Source: Nitrospira sp. | Lineage (GTDB): Bacteria; Nitrospirota; Nitrospiria; Nitrospirales; Nitrospiraceae | Length of the DNA stretch: 51,735 nucleotides | Direction: 5' to 3' | Assembly (NCBI GenBank): GCA_024331095.1 | Contig: JANDJE010000016.1 | Location: forward strand, 1 to 51,735 | Shown: piece after piece, positions 11,964 through 21,057 of the stretch | Numbering within the stretch: position 1 is the stretch's first letter | Layout of the letters: the number at the start of each line of letters is the position of its first letter | Made by a program: the position numbers and the translations under genes | The notes under the pieces: generated by a model | Database searches by the model: none | What the model was told of the DNA's origin: nothing | What the model saw: only the letters and a program-made list of their open reading frames with translations

Positions 11964-12279
11964 CTCCTCGGCCTCTCTAGATCTGGTGGGTCTCCGAACC
12001 CACTGTCCCGCAGTCGGCCCGTTCAATCGAGACCTTTATTTGTACCTATTTGTACAGGCCGCGGGAGAAATGAAAGGCATTATTCATCAGGTTGAACTAA
12101 CGGCCGGTAACCGCTCACTTTTCAAGTACATCTTGGAGAAAGACCCGGCTCAAGATCAGGCATTTCTATTGCAGAATCTCTCGACTCTTTTTGACTTGCC
12201 GCGCTACCGGACACAGCTCTGGGCGCAGCGAGAGCAAACTGCGCGGCAAGATCCCGGCAATTCCGAGACAGTCTGCTAA
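11941..12279 (+). CDS. Possible small hypothetical protein
   Basis: The frame overlaps the end of the preceding small gene and ends 9 bases before the large TPR gene. The C-terminal half (MKGIIHQVELTAGNRSLFKY, DQAFLLQNLSTLFDLPRYRT) looks like genuine protein, but no family is recognised and no clear ribosome-binding site was found. ATG 12070 is an alternative start, giving about 69 residues. If it is not coding, this stretch is simply leader DNA for the next gene. Confidence 0.25.
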   Translation: MIMIRAADSSASLDLVGLRTHCPAVGPFNRDLYLYLFVQAAGEMKGIIHQVELTAGNRSLFKYILEKDPAQDQAFLLQNLSTLFDLPRYRTQLWAQREQTARQDPGNSETVC

Positions 12280-12288
12280 GGTTGTACG

Positions 12289-15200
12289 GTGCCACCGAAT
12301 AAAAAAAGAACAGTAAAAGAGAAAGACAAGAGCGAGACAGGCCACGTGCGTGGGCTGAAGCAGGCCGGTTCCGGCTACGGTAGGAAGACCGCCCTGCTGG
12401 AAGAAGCCATCACGCAGATGAACGCGGGAAAGTATGGGCGGGCGTCGGCGTCGCTGAAAGAATTGCTGGCGATGGACCCCCACAACATGGAGGCGCGCCG
12501 GCTTTTTGCGACCCTTCATCTCCGTCTGGGCAGCCTGATTCCGGCCAAACAAGCGTTTGATTCGCTCATCGACGAAGCATTTGCACGGCAAGACTATTGG
12601 CTCGCGGAATCGTTGCTGCGAGAGTATTTGGCCGCGGGGCCCCGATGCGTTCCCTATCTCGAAAAACTCGGCTCAATCTACCAAGATAAAGGGCAGATAT
12701 TGGATGCGGTCGCCGAATACGCCAAGGCGATCGACATCTTGATGGAAGATCCCGATCCCGATGATCCTCAATACGCGGCCAGGCTGTATCGGCAAATCAG
12801 GAACCTTGCTCCGGCGTCTCCCCCCGCCATCCGCTTGAATCGTTATTTTGACCCGCAAACCGGTGAACTCATCGCAAGGCCCGGGGATGTTTCCGCTCAC
12901 GATTCGTCGCCGAGCGACGATGATTTTGCGGGCGACGCCGCCGGTCTCGATGACGTTCCCGTTGCCGGTGAACCCCTCGATGATGATGGAGGTGCAACCG
13001 TCGAGGATGGAGCGATCGACGACGGTCCCCGCGATACGATTCTGCCGCAAGAGCCGCCGGCTGAAATAAATGGTGCTGAAATAAACGGCGCCGAATGGCT
13101 GCCGGAGCCGGCGCCCGGTGAGAGGCAATCGACCGTCGAGTCGGATCTGGAGTCGGAGTCAGAGTTTGAATTGGCTAGCCACATCGTAGAAGCCGCTTTC
13201 GACTCCGAATCAACGGAATCGTCCTGGCTTGATGGAGACGCGGTCACCGACACGGCCGCGCGACGGTTGGCGGATGAACCGGGCGGCGATGCGCTCACGG
13301 CGCTGTCCGGCACGGCGGTGAGTGTTCCGGACGCGACCGTGAACGGACATGGTGAAGTCTCTTGTGAGTCGGTTCCCGAAGTCTCCGGTCTATCGGCCGA
13401 TTCGACGCTCGCCTTATCAACCGACATGGATCACGCCGTCGAACCTGGTGCGTCACCGCCGGCCATTTCGGATGACGACCTCTCCCCTTCAGATGACCTG
13501 TCTCCTCCAATGGCGGAGGAGGCTGCGCTCGATGCCCTGCCCGGCCGCATGACAGAAGAGCCAACTCGGCCATGTGAGCATCCGCTCAGTCTGAATGATC
13601 GTCCCTCCGGGCCGGCCACAGAGGTCTGGAGAGAGCAGGCCGGCGATGCACATCTTACTGTGGTCGGCATGCCGGATACGGTTCAAGGATCGTCCCCTGC
13701 CGACCAGACAGAAGAAAAACCGGCCACCGAGGTCGCCTCTCCGACGACCGATGAGTTCTATGCGATCGAGCAGCCATCCGGTTTCCCCATTCAACCAGAG
13801 ACCGACGCTCTCACTTCAATATTGGAAGAAGACGGTCTGTCGAATGAGTCGATCGAAGCGGATGAGACGTCCTGGCAGGATCAAACGGTTCGGGCGACGT
13901 CGGAAGAGGCGCCGGTTCCTTGGGACCAAGTTCCGGATGCCACGATCGAAATTCCCGAAGCCCAGCGTGACGAAGAGTCTGTCGAGCTTGCGGTTGTTGA
14001 ACAGACCGACTCATCGGAAGCGTCCGTCGATTCCGTTGCTCCGTCGCCCTTGATGGCGGATGACCCTGAACCGGTTCTCGAACAGACAATCGCCGATGCC
14101 GGAGAAACTCCTTCATTCGCCGTTCTTTCACTCCCGTCTCCGCCTCAAGAATCAGAGGAGACAACGGAGGAGATGGAAGAGCAGCGTTGCGCGATCATCG
14201 ATGCTCCGGTGACCGACTCGGACGCGAAAGAGACCGATACCAATGAGCCGGCCTTCGACGTGTCCGACGAAAACATGGTTGATGAACGGGTATCGACAAC
14301 TGCCGCGATGATCGAAATCCCGCTGCCGCCGGAGGAGGAAGCGGCGACCGCCAATACGGCGGGTGAGAAGGATCAACCGGTTCCCGTCGAGGCGTCGGTT
14401 GTGAGTGAGGAGTTGAGAGATCAACTCGAAGAGCAGGAATCTGAAGAGGCGCTTGAATCTCCCCCGGAGAGCGAGGCTGCGCCTGAGCCGCCTTTGTCCA
14501 GCGCGACAGAGGAACCGGCAATCCGGGACTTCCATGACGGGGAAGCGATCGGGCAATCACCCAATGACGTGGTCTGGGAATCGCCGCGTGAGCCGGCGCC
14601 AAGCCCCCAAGAAACGGGTACCGGTTGGAGGCCGATTCGACCGGCCGATGAACCACCGGTTCGCTCATCGATTAAGAGGATTTCCTCGACAGGGAAAATT
14701 CAGCCGAGGCTTCCGGCGGATAATCAAGAGCGCAACACGTTCACGTCGACCGCTTCAGCGGCCGTCGATGTGTTGTTTGAGACGGCCGGCGAGTCTCAGA
14801 GTGGAAAAGCAGACGCTCCTTCGCCGACGAAACGGCTCAAGACAAAACGGCCGGGATTCCCCAGTCGCATCGGGGCCCACGTCTCTGAATGGTTTCGATC
14901 CTGTGTCTCCACGACGAGCACGATGGTTCTGTTCCTGGTCGCGTCGGTTTCTCTGGCCTGTGCCGTGGTCGTGTCGGGGATCGTGGCGGTCGGCTTGACC
15001 TGGGTCGTGATGGAAGAAGCGCCATCTCCTCTCTATCAACATCTCACGGCCGCTCCTCCGCGTACCTTGTCGGATCCCCATATGAACGGCTATCTGTTTT
15101 TGCTGGGATTCGATGCGCCGGCCGGGCAGGATCCGATCCAGGCGGGATTGAGGCTGCATGCAGAGCGACAAGGTGCGAACGATCGAGAGCGAGCATGCCT

Positions 15201-16317
15201 CGGAGATCGAGGCGGGTCTTCTCCAACCGACCACGCCCATGCCTCGGCGAGAGTGTTGAGCGGATGGATGAGGGGGAGAGATCCGGTCGGAGCGTTGAAG
15301 GCGAACCGCGCTCTTCTCAGCGGATGGGCCGGCCAAGGAGAGGCGATGCTCGGTCGGTATAGGCAGTGGCAACGCCTGCCGTTTGAAGACTGGGGATTCG
15401 GACTGGCCGTGGCTCCGCCGTGCGACTCGATCACGTTCGCCCATCATCTGTATATTGCGGAGGGATTTCTTCAGCAAACCGACGTCGGCCTCGAGAGACT
15501 GGAAGCGGACATGGAGGCTTGGCGGATCGTGTTGGCCCAGGCCAAAACCCTTCCGATCAAGGTGCTGGCGATTCAAGCGGTCCGCGACGACGCGACGGTG
15601 GCGTCGGGGCTCTTGGCCGACCCCGATTTCGACGGCAAACACCTCGGCCGGCTGTCCCATCTGCTCCGGCCGTTGAACCAGGCGGAACTCTCCATCCGTT
15701 GGCCGATGCACGGCGAACTTGCCTGGGCCGCCGCGTCATACGATGCTCAACTGAAAGCCGAGACCGAAGAAGCGCACTCATTCTACACGACGCTTGTCTC
15801 ATGGTTTCCCTTGCCCAAACAACGTCGGTTGAACGGCTACGCCGCCTATTACGACGCCTCGTACAAGGCGGCCCATGAGGGGCGGCACCGGGGCTTTCCC
15901 AAACGGAGCGAGTTCAGTCGGTCTCCGGCCGAGACGATGGCGGATGTGTTGGCGAATCCCATTGAAAATATCATCGGGCTCGATCCGTTGCCGGCGTGGG
16001 ACGGCTACCATGGCATGGCCGTCGATGCGGAAGCTCACCTCCGTCTCGCCGGCTTGCAGGCGTGGATCCGCCGCGGGGGGGCGGATGCCGAGCTGTTTTC
16101 CCGTATCGCCAAGGCCGGCCAAGATTTCTATGACCCGTACACCGGGCTTCCGATGTTGGTGAATCTGAACAAAGGGGTCCTATACAGCGTCGGCCATGAT
16201 GGAAAAGACCAAGACGGCGATCCGGAATATGACGTCGTGGTGGCAATCCCCGCTTCCAGAGTCTCTGCATTGACATCGGCGTCGGCGAAGCCCTCGACCA
16301 CCCCCAAGCCTGACTGA
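12289..16317 (+). CDS. Very large TPR / acidic-linker / single-TM protein
   Basis: The 1342-residue protein has three parts. Residues 35-190 form TPR-like helices (ALLEEAITQMNAGKYGRASA, AARLYRQIRN). Residues 200-850 are low-complexity, rich in Glu, Asp, Ser, Pro and Thr, and strongly acidic. A hydrophobic helix at about 878-907 (MVLFLVASVSLACAVVVSG) leads to a folded C-terminal domain of some 430 residues. The orientation implied is a cytosolic N-terminus and a periplasmic C-terminus. The C-terminal domain has NGYLFLLGFDAPAGQDP and ends with the Asp-rich SVGHDGKDQDGDPEYDVVV, which recalls the calcium-binding loop of GspG pseudopilins and related Xanthomonas-type proteins. The start is GTG. 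The function is unknown, and nearness to the secretin suggests envelope secretion. Confidence 0.8.
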   Translation: MPPNKKRTVKEKDKSETGHVRGLKQAGSGYGRKTALLEEAITQMNAGKYGRASASLKELLAMDPHNMEARRLFATLHLRLGSLIPAKQAFDSLIDEAFARQDYWLAESLLREYLAAGPRCVPYLEKLGSIYQDKGQILDAVAEYAKAIDILMEDPDPDDPQYAARLYRQIRNLAPASPPAIRLNRYFDPQTGELIARPGDVSAHDSSPSDDDFAGDAAGLDDVPVAGEPLDDDGGATVEDGAIDDGPRDTILPQEPPAEINGAEINGAEWLPEPAPGERQSTVESDLESESEFELASHIVEAAFDSESTESSWLDGDAVTDTAARRLADEPGGDALTALSGTAVSVPDATVNGHGEVSCESVPEVSGLSADSTLALSTDMDHAVEPGASPPAISDDDLSPSDDLSPPMAEEAALDALPGRMTEEPTRPCEHPLSLNDRPSGPATEVWREQAGDAHLTVVGMPDTVQGSSPADQTEEKPATEVASPTTDEFYAIEQPSGFPIQPETDALTSILEEDGLSNESIEADETSWQDQTVRATSEEAPVPWDQVPDATIEIPEAQRDEESVELAVVEQTDSSEASVDSVAPSPLMADDPEPVLEQTIADAGETPSFAVLSLPSPPQESEETTEEMEEQRCAIIDAPVTDSDAKETDTNEPAFDVSDENMVDERVSTTAAMIEIPLPPEEEAATANTAGEKDQPVPVEASVVSEELRDQLEEQESEEALESPPESEAAPEPPLSSATEEPAIRDFHDGEAIGQSPNDVVWESPREPAPSPQETGTGWRPIRPADEPPVRSSIKRISSTGKIQPRLPADNQERNTFTSTASAAVDVLFETAGESQSGKADAPSPTKRLKTKRPGFPSRIGAHVSEWFRSCVSTTSTMVLFLVASVSLACAVVVSGIVAVGLTWVVMEEAPSPLYQHLTAAPPRTLSDPHMNGYLFLLGFDAPAGQDPIQAGLRLHAERQGANDRERACLGDRGGSSPTDHAHASARVLSGWMRGRDPVGALKANRALLSGWAGQGEAMLGRYRQWQRLPFEDWGFGLAVAPPCDSITFAHHLYIAEGFLQQTDVGLERLEADMEAWRIVLAQAKTLPIKVLAIQAVRDDATVASGLLADPDFDGKHLGRLSHLLRPLNQAELSIRWPMHGELAWAAASYDAQLKAETEEAHSFYTTLVSWFPLPKQRRLNGYAAYYDASYKAAHEGRHRGFPKRSEFSRSPAETMADVLANPIENIIGLDPLPAWDGYHGMAVDAEAHLRLAGLQAWIRRGGADAELFSRIAKAGQDFYDPYTGLPMLVNLNKGVLYSVGHDGKDQDGDPEYDVVVAIPASRVSALTSASAKPSTTPKPD

Positions 16318-16420
16318 TCGCGCGCGGCTTGACAGGGTCCGGTTGCTTTCCACACAATCGCCGGCGTCGGGACCGGCGAGAGCCGGTAAAACAAGGAGCA
16401 TCAAAGGAGTATCGACGGTC

Positions 16421-17104
16421 ATGCGAAGCGAGATCTTATATCCAGGGGCTTTTCCGATGGTGCGCGTCGAGCTGGCGGCCGGCGAGCAGATCAAGGCCGA
16501 GTCCGGCGCCATGGTGGGGGCATCGCCGACCATCGACGTCGAGAGCAAGATGGAGGGAGGCTTTCTCGGCGCGCTGTCCCGAAAATTGCTCACGGGAGAG
16601 AAGTTCTTCTTTCAAACGTTGCGGGCCGGCCGAGGCCCGGGCGAAGTCTTGTTGGCGCCGACGGTGCCGGGCGAGATCGTCATTCTCGAGCTCGACGGGG
16701 TCAACGAGTACATGGTGCAGAAAGACGGATTTCTCGCCGGCGCCGACACGATAAGCATCGAGAGCAAAATGCAAAGCTTCACCCGTGGGCTCATGGGCGG
16801 AGAGGGGTTTTTCATTCTGAAGATCGGCGGGAAAGGCACGTTGATCCTGAACAGTTTCGGAGCGATTCACCGGATCGATTTGAAACCGGATCAAGAATAC
16901 ATCGTCGATAACAGCCACATGGTGGCCTGGTCCGCGACCACTTCCTACAATATCGAGCGGGCGTCGTCCGGATGGATGGCGAGTTTCACGTCCGGCGAGG
17001 GGTTCGTGTGCCGATTCCGCGGGCCCGGCGTCGTCTACATCCAGAGTCGCAATCCCGGCGGCTTCGGCGCCTGGATCAGGCAGTTCATTCCGGTTTCCGA
17101 ATGA
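16421..17104 (+). CDS. AIM24 / TIGR00266 family protein
   Basis: The 227-residue protein begins MRSEILYPGAFPMVRVELAA and has the repeated beta-rich blocks of the family (AESGAMVGASPTIDVESKME, GGFLGALSRKLLTGEKFFF, NSFGAIHRIDL, GPGVVYIQSRNP). The fold is a tryptophan-RNA-binding-attenuator-like beta barrel. The cellular role in bacteria is not established. ATG 16421 is preferred because AAAGGAG lies ten bases upstream and the family starts here. The M48 peptidase follows 69 bases later, and pairing of this family with membrane proteins or proteases is common. Confidence 0.88.
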   Translation: MRSEILYPGAFPMVRVELAAGEQIKAESGAMVGASPTIDVESKMEGGFLGALSRKLLTGEKFFFQTLRAGRGPGEVLLAPTVPGEIVILELDGVNEYMVQKDGFLAGADTISIESKMQSFTRGLMGGEGFFILKIGGKGTLILNSFGAIHRIDLKPDQEYIVDNSHMVAWSATTSYNIERASSGWMASFTSGEGFVCRFRGPGVVYIQSRNPGGFGAWIRQFIPVSE

Positions 17105-17173
17105 CGGCCGTTCGGCACGGGTCATGCGCGGTCATGAATAGGGCGAAAGACAGTTCCCCCGCACGAACGGCAA

Positions 17174-18328
17174 GTGACGGCGCCTCAGATGTCTTCGTCT
17201 CCCAACGCCCTGTGTTTCGGCTATGAACTGCCCGCAAGCGGCGCGCCGTGCCTGGTTCGCTTTGGCGGACAGGGCCTGACGGTCACGTTTGCGTCGGAGT
17301 CGATGGCCGGTCGGTCGGAAGAGGTTCCGTTCACGGCCCTTTCGGTGTCCGTGGGCGGATTGGATCATGATCAACTCGTGCTCAAGTGGATCGGCGATCG
17401 AGGCGAACGGGCGCTGTACCTCAAGGATGCGGACCTGATCCGATCGTTTCGCCGATCGGCTCCCGAACAGTTGCACGTTCCCTTCGAACGGGCGGCGGAG
17501 CTCGCCCGGCTGGTTCGGCGGAGACGCCGGATGGTTTGGGGCGTCGTCGCCGGTGTGGTCCTGGCTCTGTCGGCCGGACTGTGGCGGGGAGGCGATCTGC
17601 TGGTCGCCCTCGCCGTCGAGCGGATTCCGCCGGAGTGGGAACAAAAACTGGGCGAATCGGCCTATAAGGATTTTCTGGCTCGTCAGGACATTGTCAGGGA
17701 AGGACCGGCCGTGTCCGCGGTCCAGGAAATGACGCGGCGCCTCGTCGAGCAGATTCCAAACAATCCCTACAAGTTCGAAGTCACGGTCGTCAAAAGCGAT
17801 GTGGTGAACGCGTTCGCGTTGCCGGGCGGCTACATCGTCGTGTTCACCGGCTTAATGAAAAAAGCGACCGGCGCGGAAGAGGTGGCCGGCGTGCTGAGTC
17901 ATGAGCTGAACCATGTCTTGCAGCGGCACGGGCTTGAGAGGATCGTAAAGCGGCTCGGCCTCGTTGCGGCGGCGTCCATCGTGTTTGGAGATCAACAGGG
18001 TTTGGCCGGTCTGATGAAACAGTTCGGCGTGGAATTGATGACGCTGAAATTCGGTCGGGAACAGGAAACCGAGGCCGATCTGACCGGCTTACAGCTCCTC
18101 TACCAGGCAAGGATCGATCCCTCCGGCATGATCGGTTTCTTTGAGCGGCTCTCTGAAAAAGACGAGGGACGGATGGAGTGGCTCTCGACCCATCCGATGA
18201 GTCAGGGGCGGGCGGAACGATTGAAAGCCGAGCTGGCGGCCATGCCGAAGCTGTCCCCTGTGCCGTTCACCTTCGAGTGGGCGGCGGTTCGGGCATCGTT
18301 GGGTGTCTCCCCGCCCGCGGAGCCATGA
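17174..18328 (+). CDS. M48-family zinc metallopeptidase, membrane-anchored
   Basis: The 384-residue protein has an N-terminal domain of about 110 residues (GYELPASGAPCLVRFGGQGL, cytosolic), an Arg-rich stretch and a TM helix (MVWGVVAGVVLALSAGLW, about 116-133). The M48 peptidase domain follows: NAFALPGGYIVVFTGLM, the zinc motif HELNH at 243-247 and the downstream glutamate in EQETEADLTGL. It resembles BepA/LoiP/YcaL-like proteins involved in envelope protein quality control. GTG 17174 or ATG 17189 may be the start. The catalytic domain should lie on the periplasmic side. Confidence 0.9.
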   Translation: MTAPQMSSSPNALCFGYELPASGAPCLVRFGGQGLTVTFASESMAGRSEEVPFTALSVSVGGLDHDQLVLKWIGDRGERALYLKDADLIRSFRRSAPEQLHVPFERAAELARLVRRRRRMVWGVVAGVVLALSAGLWRGGDLLVALAVERIPPEWEQKLGESAYKDFLARQDIVREGPAVSAVQEMTRRLVEQIPNNPYKFEVTVVKSDVVNAFALPGGYIVVFTGLMKKATGAEEVAGVLSHELNHVLQRHGLERIVKRLGLVAAASIVFGDQQGLAGLMKQFGVELMTLKFGREQETEADLTGLQLLYQARIDPSGMIGFFERLSEKDEGRMEWLSTHPMSQGRAERLKAELAAMPKLSPVPFTFEWAAVRASLGVSPPAEP

Positions 18329-18432
18329 GCAGGTCAGAGGCGGAACCGGGGGATGACGGTCGGGACTCTACCTATAGACCGTGAGGACGGTTGGCTAAGG
18401 AAAAAAAATGTGGCTCTTCGTCGTGATTCGTC

Positions 18433-18438
18433 TATAAT
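18433..18438 (+). promoter_or_regulatory. Candidate -10 element before the DUF3015 gene
   Basis: A perfect TATAAT lies 53 bases upstream of the DUF3015 start. The matching -35 region (around 18410-18415, TGGCTC-like) is weak. It comes after a run of eight A residues. Confidence 0.45.
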
Positions 18439-18490
18439 CGCGCAGGGCATGGCCGACAGGAAGTTCTCACTCTCACCAAGGAGGATTCGA

Positions 18491-19003
18491 ATGAGGAAAT
18501 TGAGCATGGTTGCGATCATCGGGCTGGCGATGGTGGCGCAAGGCGGGATCGCATTGGCCGCCGGCACGCCGGATACGGGGCCTGGCTGCGGGTTGGGCAA
18601 GCTGGCCTGGCAAAATTATCCGCACGCCAAGACCAAGGGGGCGCAGATCTTGATGGCGACGACGAACGGGTCGTTCGGCACGCAGACCTTCGGGATTTCC
18701 ACCGGAACCATGGGATGCACGGACGACGGCCGGTGGTGGGCGGAGCAGAAGGCCACGATGTTCGCGGAATTGAACACCGACGCGCTGGCTCAAGAGATGG
18801 CGCAAGGGCGCGGCGAGCATCTGGCTTCCATGGCGACGCTTCTGGGAGTGCCTCAACAACAGCATGAGGCGTTCTTTGCCATGGCCCAGGGACGCTATGC
18901 CGCGATGGTTTCCTCGGGCGATCTGTCTCCGGCTTCCATGGTCAAGACGTTGAACGAAGGCATTGCAGCCGATCCTTCGCTGGCGCAAGCCTTGTTGAAC
19001 TAG
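18491..19003 (+). CDS. DUF3015 family secreted protein
   Basis: The 170-residue protein has a signal peptide (MRKLSMVAIIGLAMVAQGGI followed by ALAAG). The mature part contains GPGCGLGKLAWQ, MATTNGSFGTQTFGISTGTMGC and a helical C-terminus. This is the pattern of the DUF3015 family, which is periplasmic or surface-associated and has no assigned function. The start is fixed by AAGGAGG seven bases before ATG 18491 and by the signal peptide. The following gene is a DUF4105 protein 28 bases away. These two families recur side by side in several phyla, so a joint envelope role is likely. Confidence 0.88.
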   Translation: MRKLSMVAIIGLAMVAQGGIALAAGTPDTGPGCGLGKLAWQNYPHAKTKGAQILMATTNGSFGTQTFGISTGTMGCTDDGRWWAEQKATMFAELNTDALAQEMAQGRGEHLASMATLLGVPQQQHEAFFAMAQGRYAAMVSSGDLSPASMVKTLNEGIAADPSLAQALLN

Positions 19004-19017
19004 CCACGTTGATTCCC

Positions 19018-19045
19018 GGGGCTTCCGTCGAATGATGGAAGCCCC
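19018..19045 (+). promoter_or_regulatory. Perfect hairpin across the proposed start of the DUF4105 gene
   Basis: GGGGCTTCC (19018-19026) and GGAAGCCCC (19037-19045) form a perfect nine-pair stem with a ten-base loop. The ATG at 19032 lies inside the loop. It may end part of the DUF3015 transcripts or block translation of the next gene. If translation starts instead at GTG 19068, the hairpin is a true intercistronic element. Confidence 0.55.
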
Positions 19046-20978
19046 GTCATGGTTCCCCTCTGATGCGGTGATTCGCTTTCTACTCGCCATCGTCGTGCTG
19101 CTCGCGGGGTCTTGGTGCCAGATGGCCGAGTCGTTTGATCCGGAAAGCTACCAACGGGAATTGATCGAGCAGGCGGCTCTCTCTCGTCTGGCCGATGAGC
19201 GGGAATGGCATCTTTTGCTTCACTACGGGACGGATCTAGGGGAAAGGGTGATCAGCGAGGAGGACGACCCGGGGTTTTTCTTGTCGCCCCGCGGCAAATA
19301 CGATCCGTGGGCCGAATTGGAGGCGACGATCCGGGCATTTTTCTCCGCCGAGCCGGTCGGGCGGTCGAAACAGCCGGCTCAGTGCGCGTTCATTGCCCGG
19401 TACCATTGGCTCAAGGAACGACTGGGGTTCGACGAGCAACGGCTTCCACCGCCGGTTTGCGAGCGGTATGAACGATGGCGGGCCGAACTGAATCCAGAAG
19501 GTGTCAGTCTGATCTTCCCCGCGGCGTTCTTGAACAATCCGGCTTCCATGTTCGGCCATACTTTCTTGCGGATCGATCAGCGGGGGCAGACGGAACAGAC
19601 GAGGCTGTTGGCCTATACCATCGACTATGCCGCGGATGTGCCGGCCGGTGCGGGAGTGGAGTTCGCCTTGATGGGGATCTTCGGAGGCTACAAGGGGTTT
19701 TTTTCAACCCCCCCCTATTACCTGAAGGTCCAGAAGTACCGGGACATCGAGAATCGCGACATGTGGGAGTACCGCCTCGATCTCTCTCCCGCTCAGCTTG
19801 ATCGGCTGCTCATGCACGCGTGGGAGATGGGCAACGCCTATTTCGATTACTTTTTTTTCAAGGAAAATTGCTCTTACCACATTTTGTCGCTCCTGGAATA
19901 TGCGAATCCTGAGTTGCGCCTGCGGGATCGATTCCATTTCTGGACGATTCCCGCCGACACGGTGCGGGCGGTCGTGGACTATCCGGGGTTGGTCAAGGAG
20001 GCGATCTACCGACCGTCCCGCAGTACGATCATCAAGCGGAAACGGGCGCTGCTCACGGCCGATGAATCGAAGCTTGTCAAGAGGCTGGCGCAGGATCCGG
20101 ACTTCGCCGGCGACGCCCCCTTCAAGGAGCTGCCGGTGCCCAGGCGCGTGTTGGCGCTGGACGTGGTGTCGGACTATCTGCGCTACAAGAGCGAAAGCGA
20201 CGATCCGGAGGTGACGGTCTACAAAGAGCGCAACAGACGCATCTTGACCGAGCGGAGCCGATTGCCGATCCCCTCGCCGGACGTGGAGATTCCCCCCTAT
20301 ACGAAACGTCCGGACGCAGGGCACCGGACGACGCGTGTGACGATGGGAGGAGGCTGGCGGAATCAAGATACCTTCGAGGAAGCGTCCATCCGGGCGCTCT
20401 ATCACGATCTTCTCGACCCTGAAGAGGGGTACACGCCGGATGCCCAGATCGAGGCGCTCGGCCTGGCGGTGCGTCATTACAACCGAGCCGAACAGACCAG
20501 AGTCGAACGGGCCACGTTGATCAATATCCTGTCGCTTGCTCCGATCGACGAGCTCTTTCGCGCGCCCTCGTGGAGGGTGAACGTGGGCATGCAGACGATC
20601 AGGCACGACGGCTGCCGCTTGTGCAGCAACGGCGTGTTTAGCGGAGGGGTCGGCGGGGCCGTCGAGTCGGCCGCCGTTTTCAAACGGGAAGTGTTCTATC
20701 TCTTCGCCGAAGCCGAAGCCAACGTCAGTTCTGCCTACCGGGACTTTCATCGGGTGGGAGGAGGTGTGACGATGGGCCTGTTGGCGGACGTGACGGATCG
20801 CTGGAAGCTCACGGGGTCGGGCTCCTATCTGCGGTATCCCCTCGGTGACCGATCCGACGACATTCGCTGGCATGTCGGGTCGCGCTATACGCTGGCTCGC
20901 GATTGGGCGGCCCGACTGGAGTACACCCATCGTGATCGCGACAACGACGTGGTGTTTGCGATCCACGCGTTCTTCTGA
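19032..20978 (+). CDS. DUF4105 (Lnb-type) outer-envelope protein
   Basis: The protein has up to 648 residues. A hydrophobic signal (VIRFLLAIVVLLAGSW) is followed by the DUF4105/Lnb domain with ASMFGHTFLRID (His 176), DYAADVPAG, GGYKGFFSTPPYYLKVQ and KENCSYHIL (Cys 280). His and Cys match the thiol catalytic pair described for Lnb lipoprotein N-acyltransferase relatives. The last 130 residues (YLFAEAEANVSSAYRDFHRV through DRDNDVVFAIHAFF) look like beta strands ending in Phe, suggesting an outer-membrane barrel tail. The start is uncertain: ATG 19032 sits in a hairpin loop, and in-frame GTG 19068 would give a more typical signal peptide. The substrate is unknown. Confidence 0.8.
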   Translation: MMEAPSWFPSDAVIRFLLAIVVLLAGSWCQMAESFDPESYQRELIEQAALSRLADEREWHLLLHYGTDLGERVISEEDDPGFFLSPRGKYDPWAELEATIRAFFSAEPVGRSKQPAQCAFIARYHWLKERLGFDEQRLPPPVCERYERWRAELNPEGVSLIFPAAFLNNPASMFGHTFLRIDQRGQTEQTRLLAYTIDYAADVPAGAGVEFALMGIFGGYKGFFSTPPYYLKVQKYRDIENRDMWEYRLDLSPAQLDRLLMHAWEMGNAYFDYFFFKENCSYHILSLLEYANPELRLRDRFHFWTIPADTVRAVVDYPGLVKEAIYRPSRSTIIKRKRALLTADESKLVKRLAQDPDFAGDAPFKELPVPRRVLALDVVSDYLRYKSESDDPEVTVYKERNRRILTERSRLPIPSPDVEIPPYTKRPDAGHRTTRVTMGGGWRNQDTFEEASIRALYHDLLDPEEGYTPDAQIEALGLAVRHYNRAEQTRVERATLINILSLAPIDELFRAPSWRVNVGMQTIRHDGCRLCSNGVFSGGVGGAVESAAVFKREVFYLFAEAEANVSSAYRDFHRVGGGVTMGLLADVTDRWKLTGSGSYLRYPLGDRSDDIRWHVGSRYTLARDWAARLEYTHRDRDNDVVFAIHAFF

Positions 20979-21057
20979 AGACGGAAAAGGACCCGCTCTT
21001 GCCCGGCGATAAAACATCTTGCTACAAGAGTGGAAAAGGGAGGGCAAGGTTTCTCAT

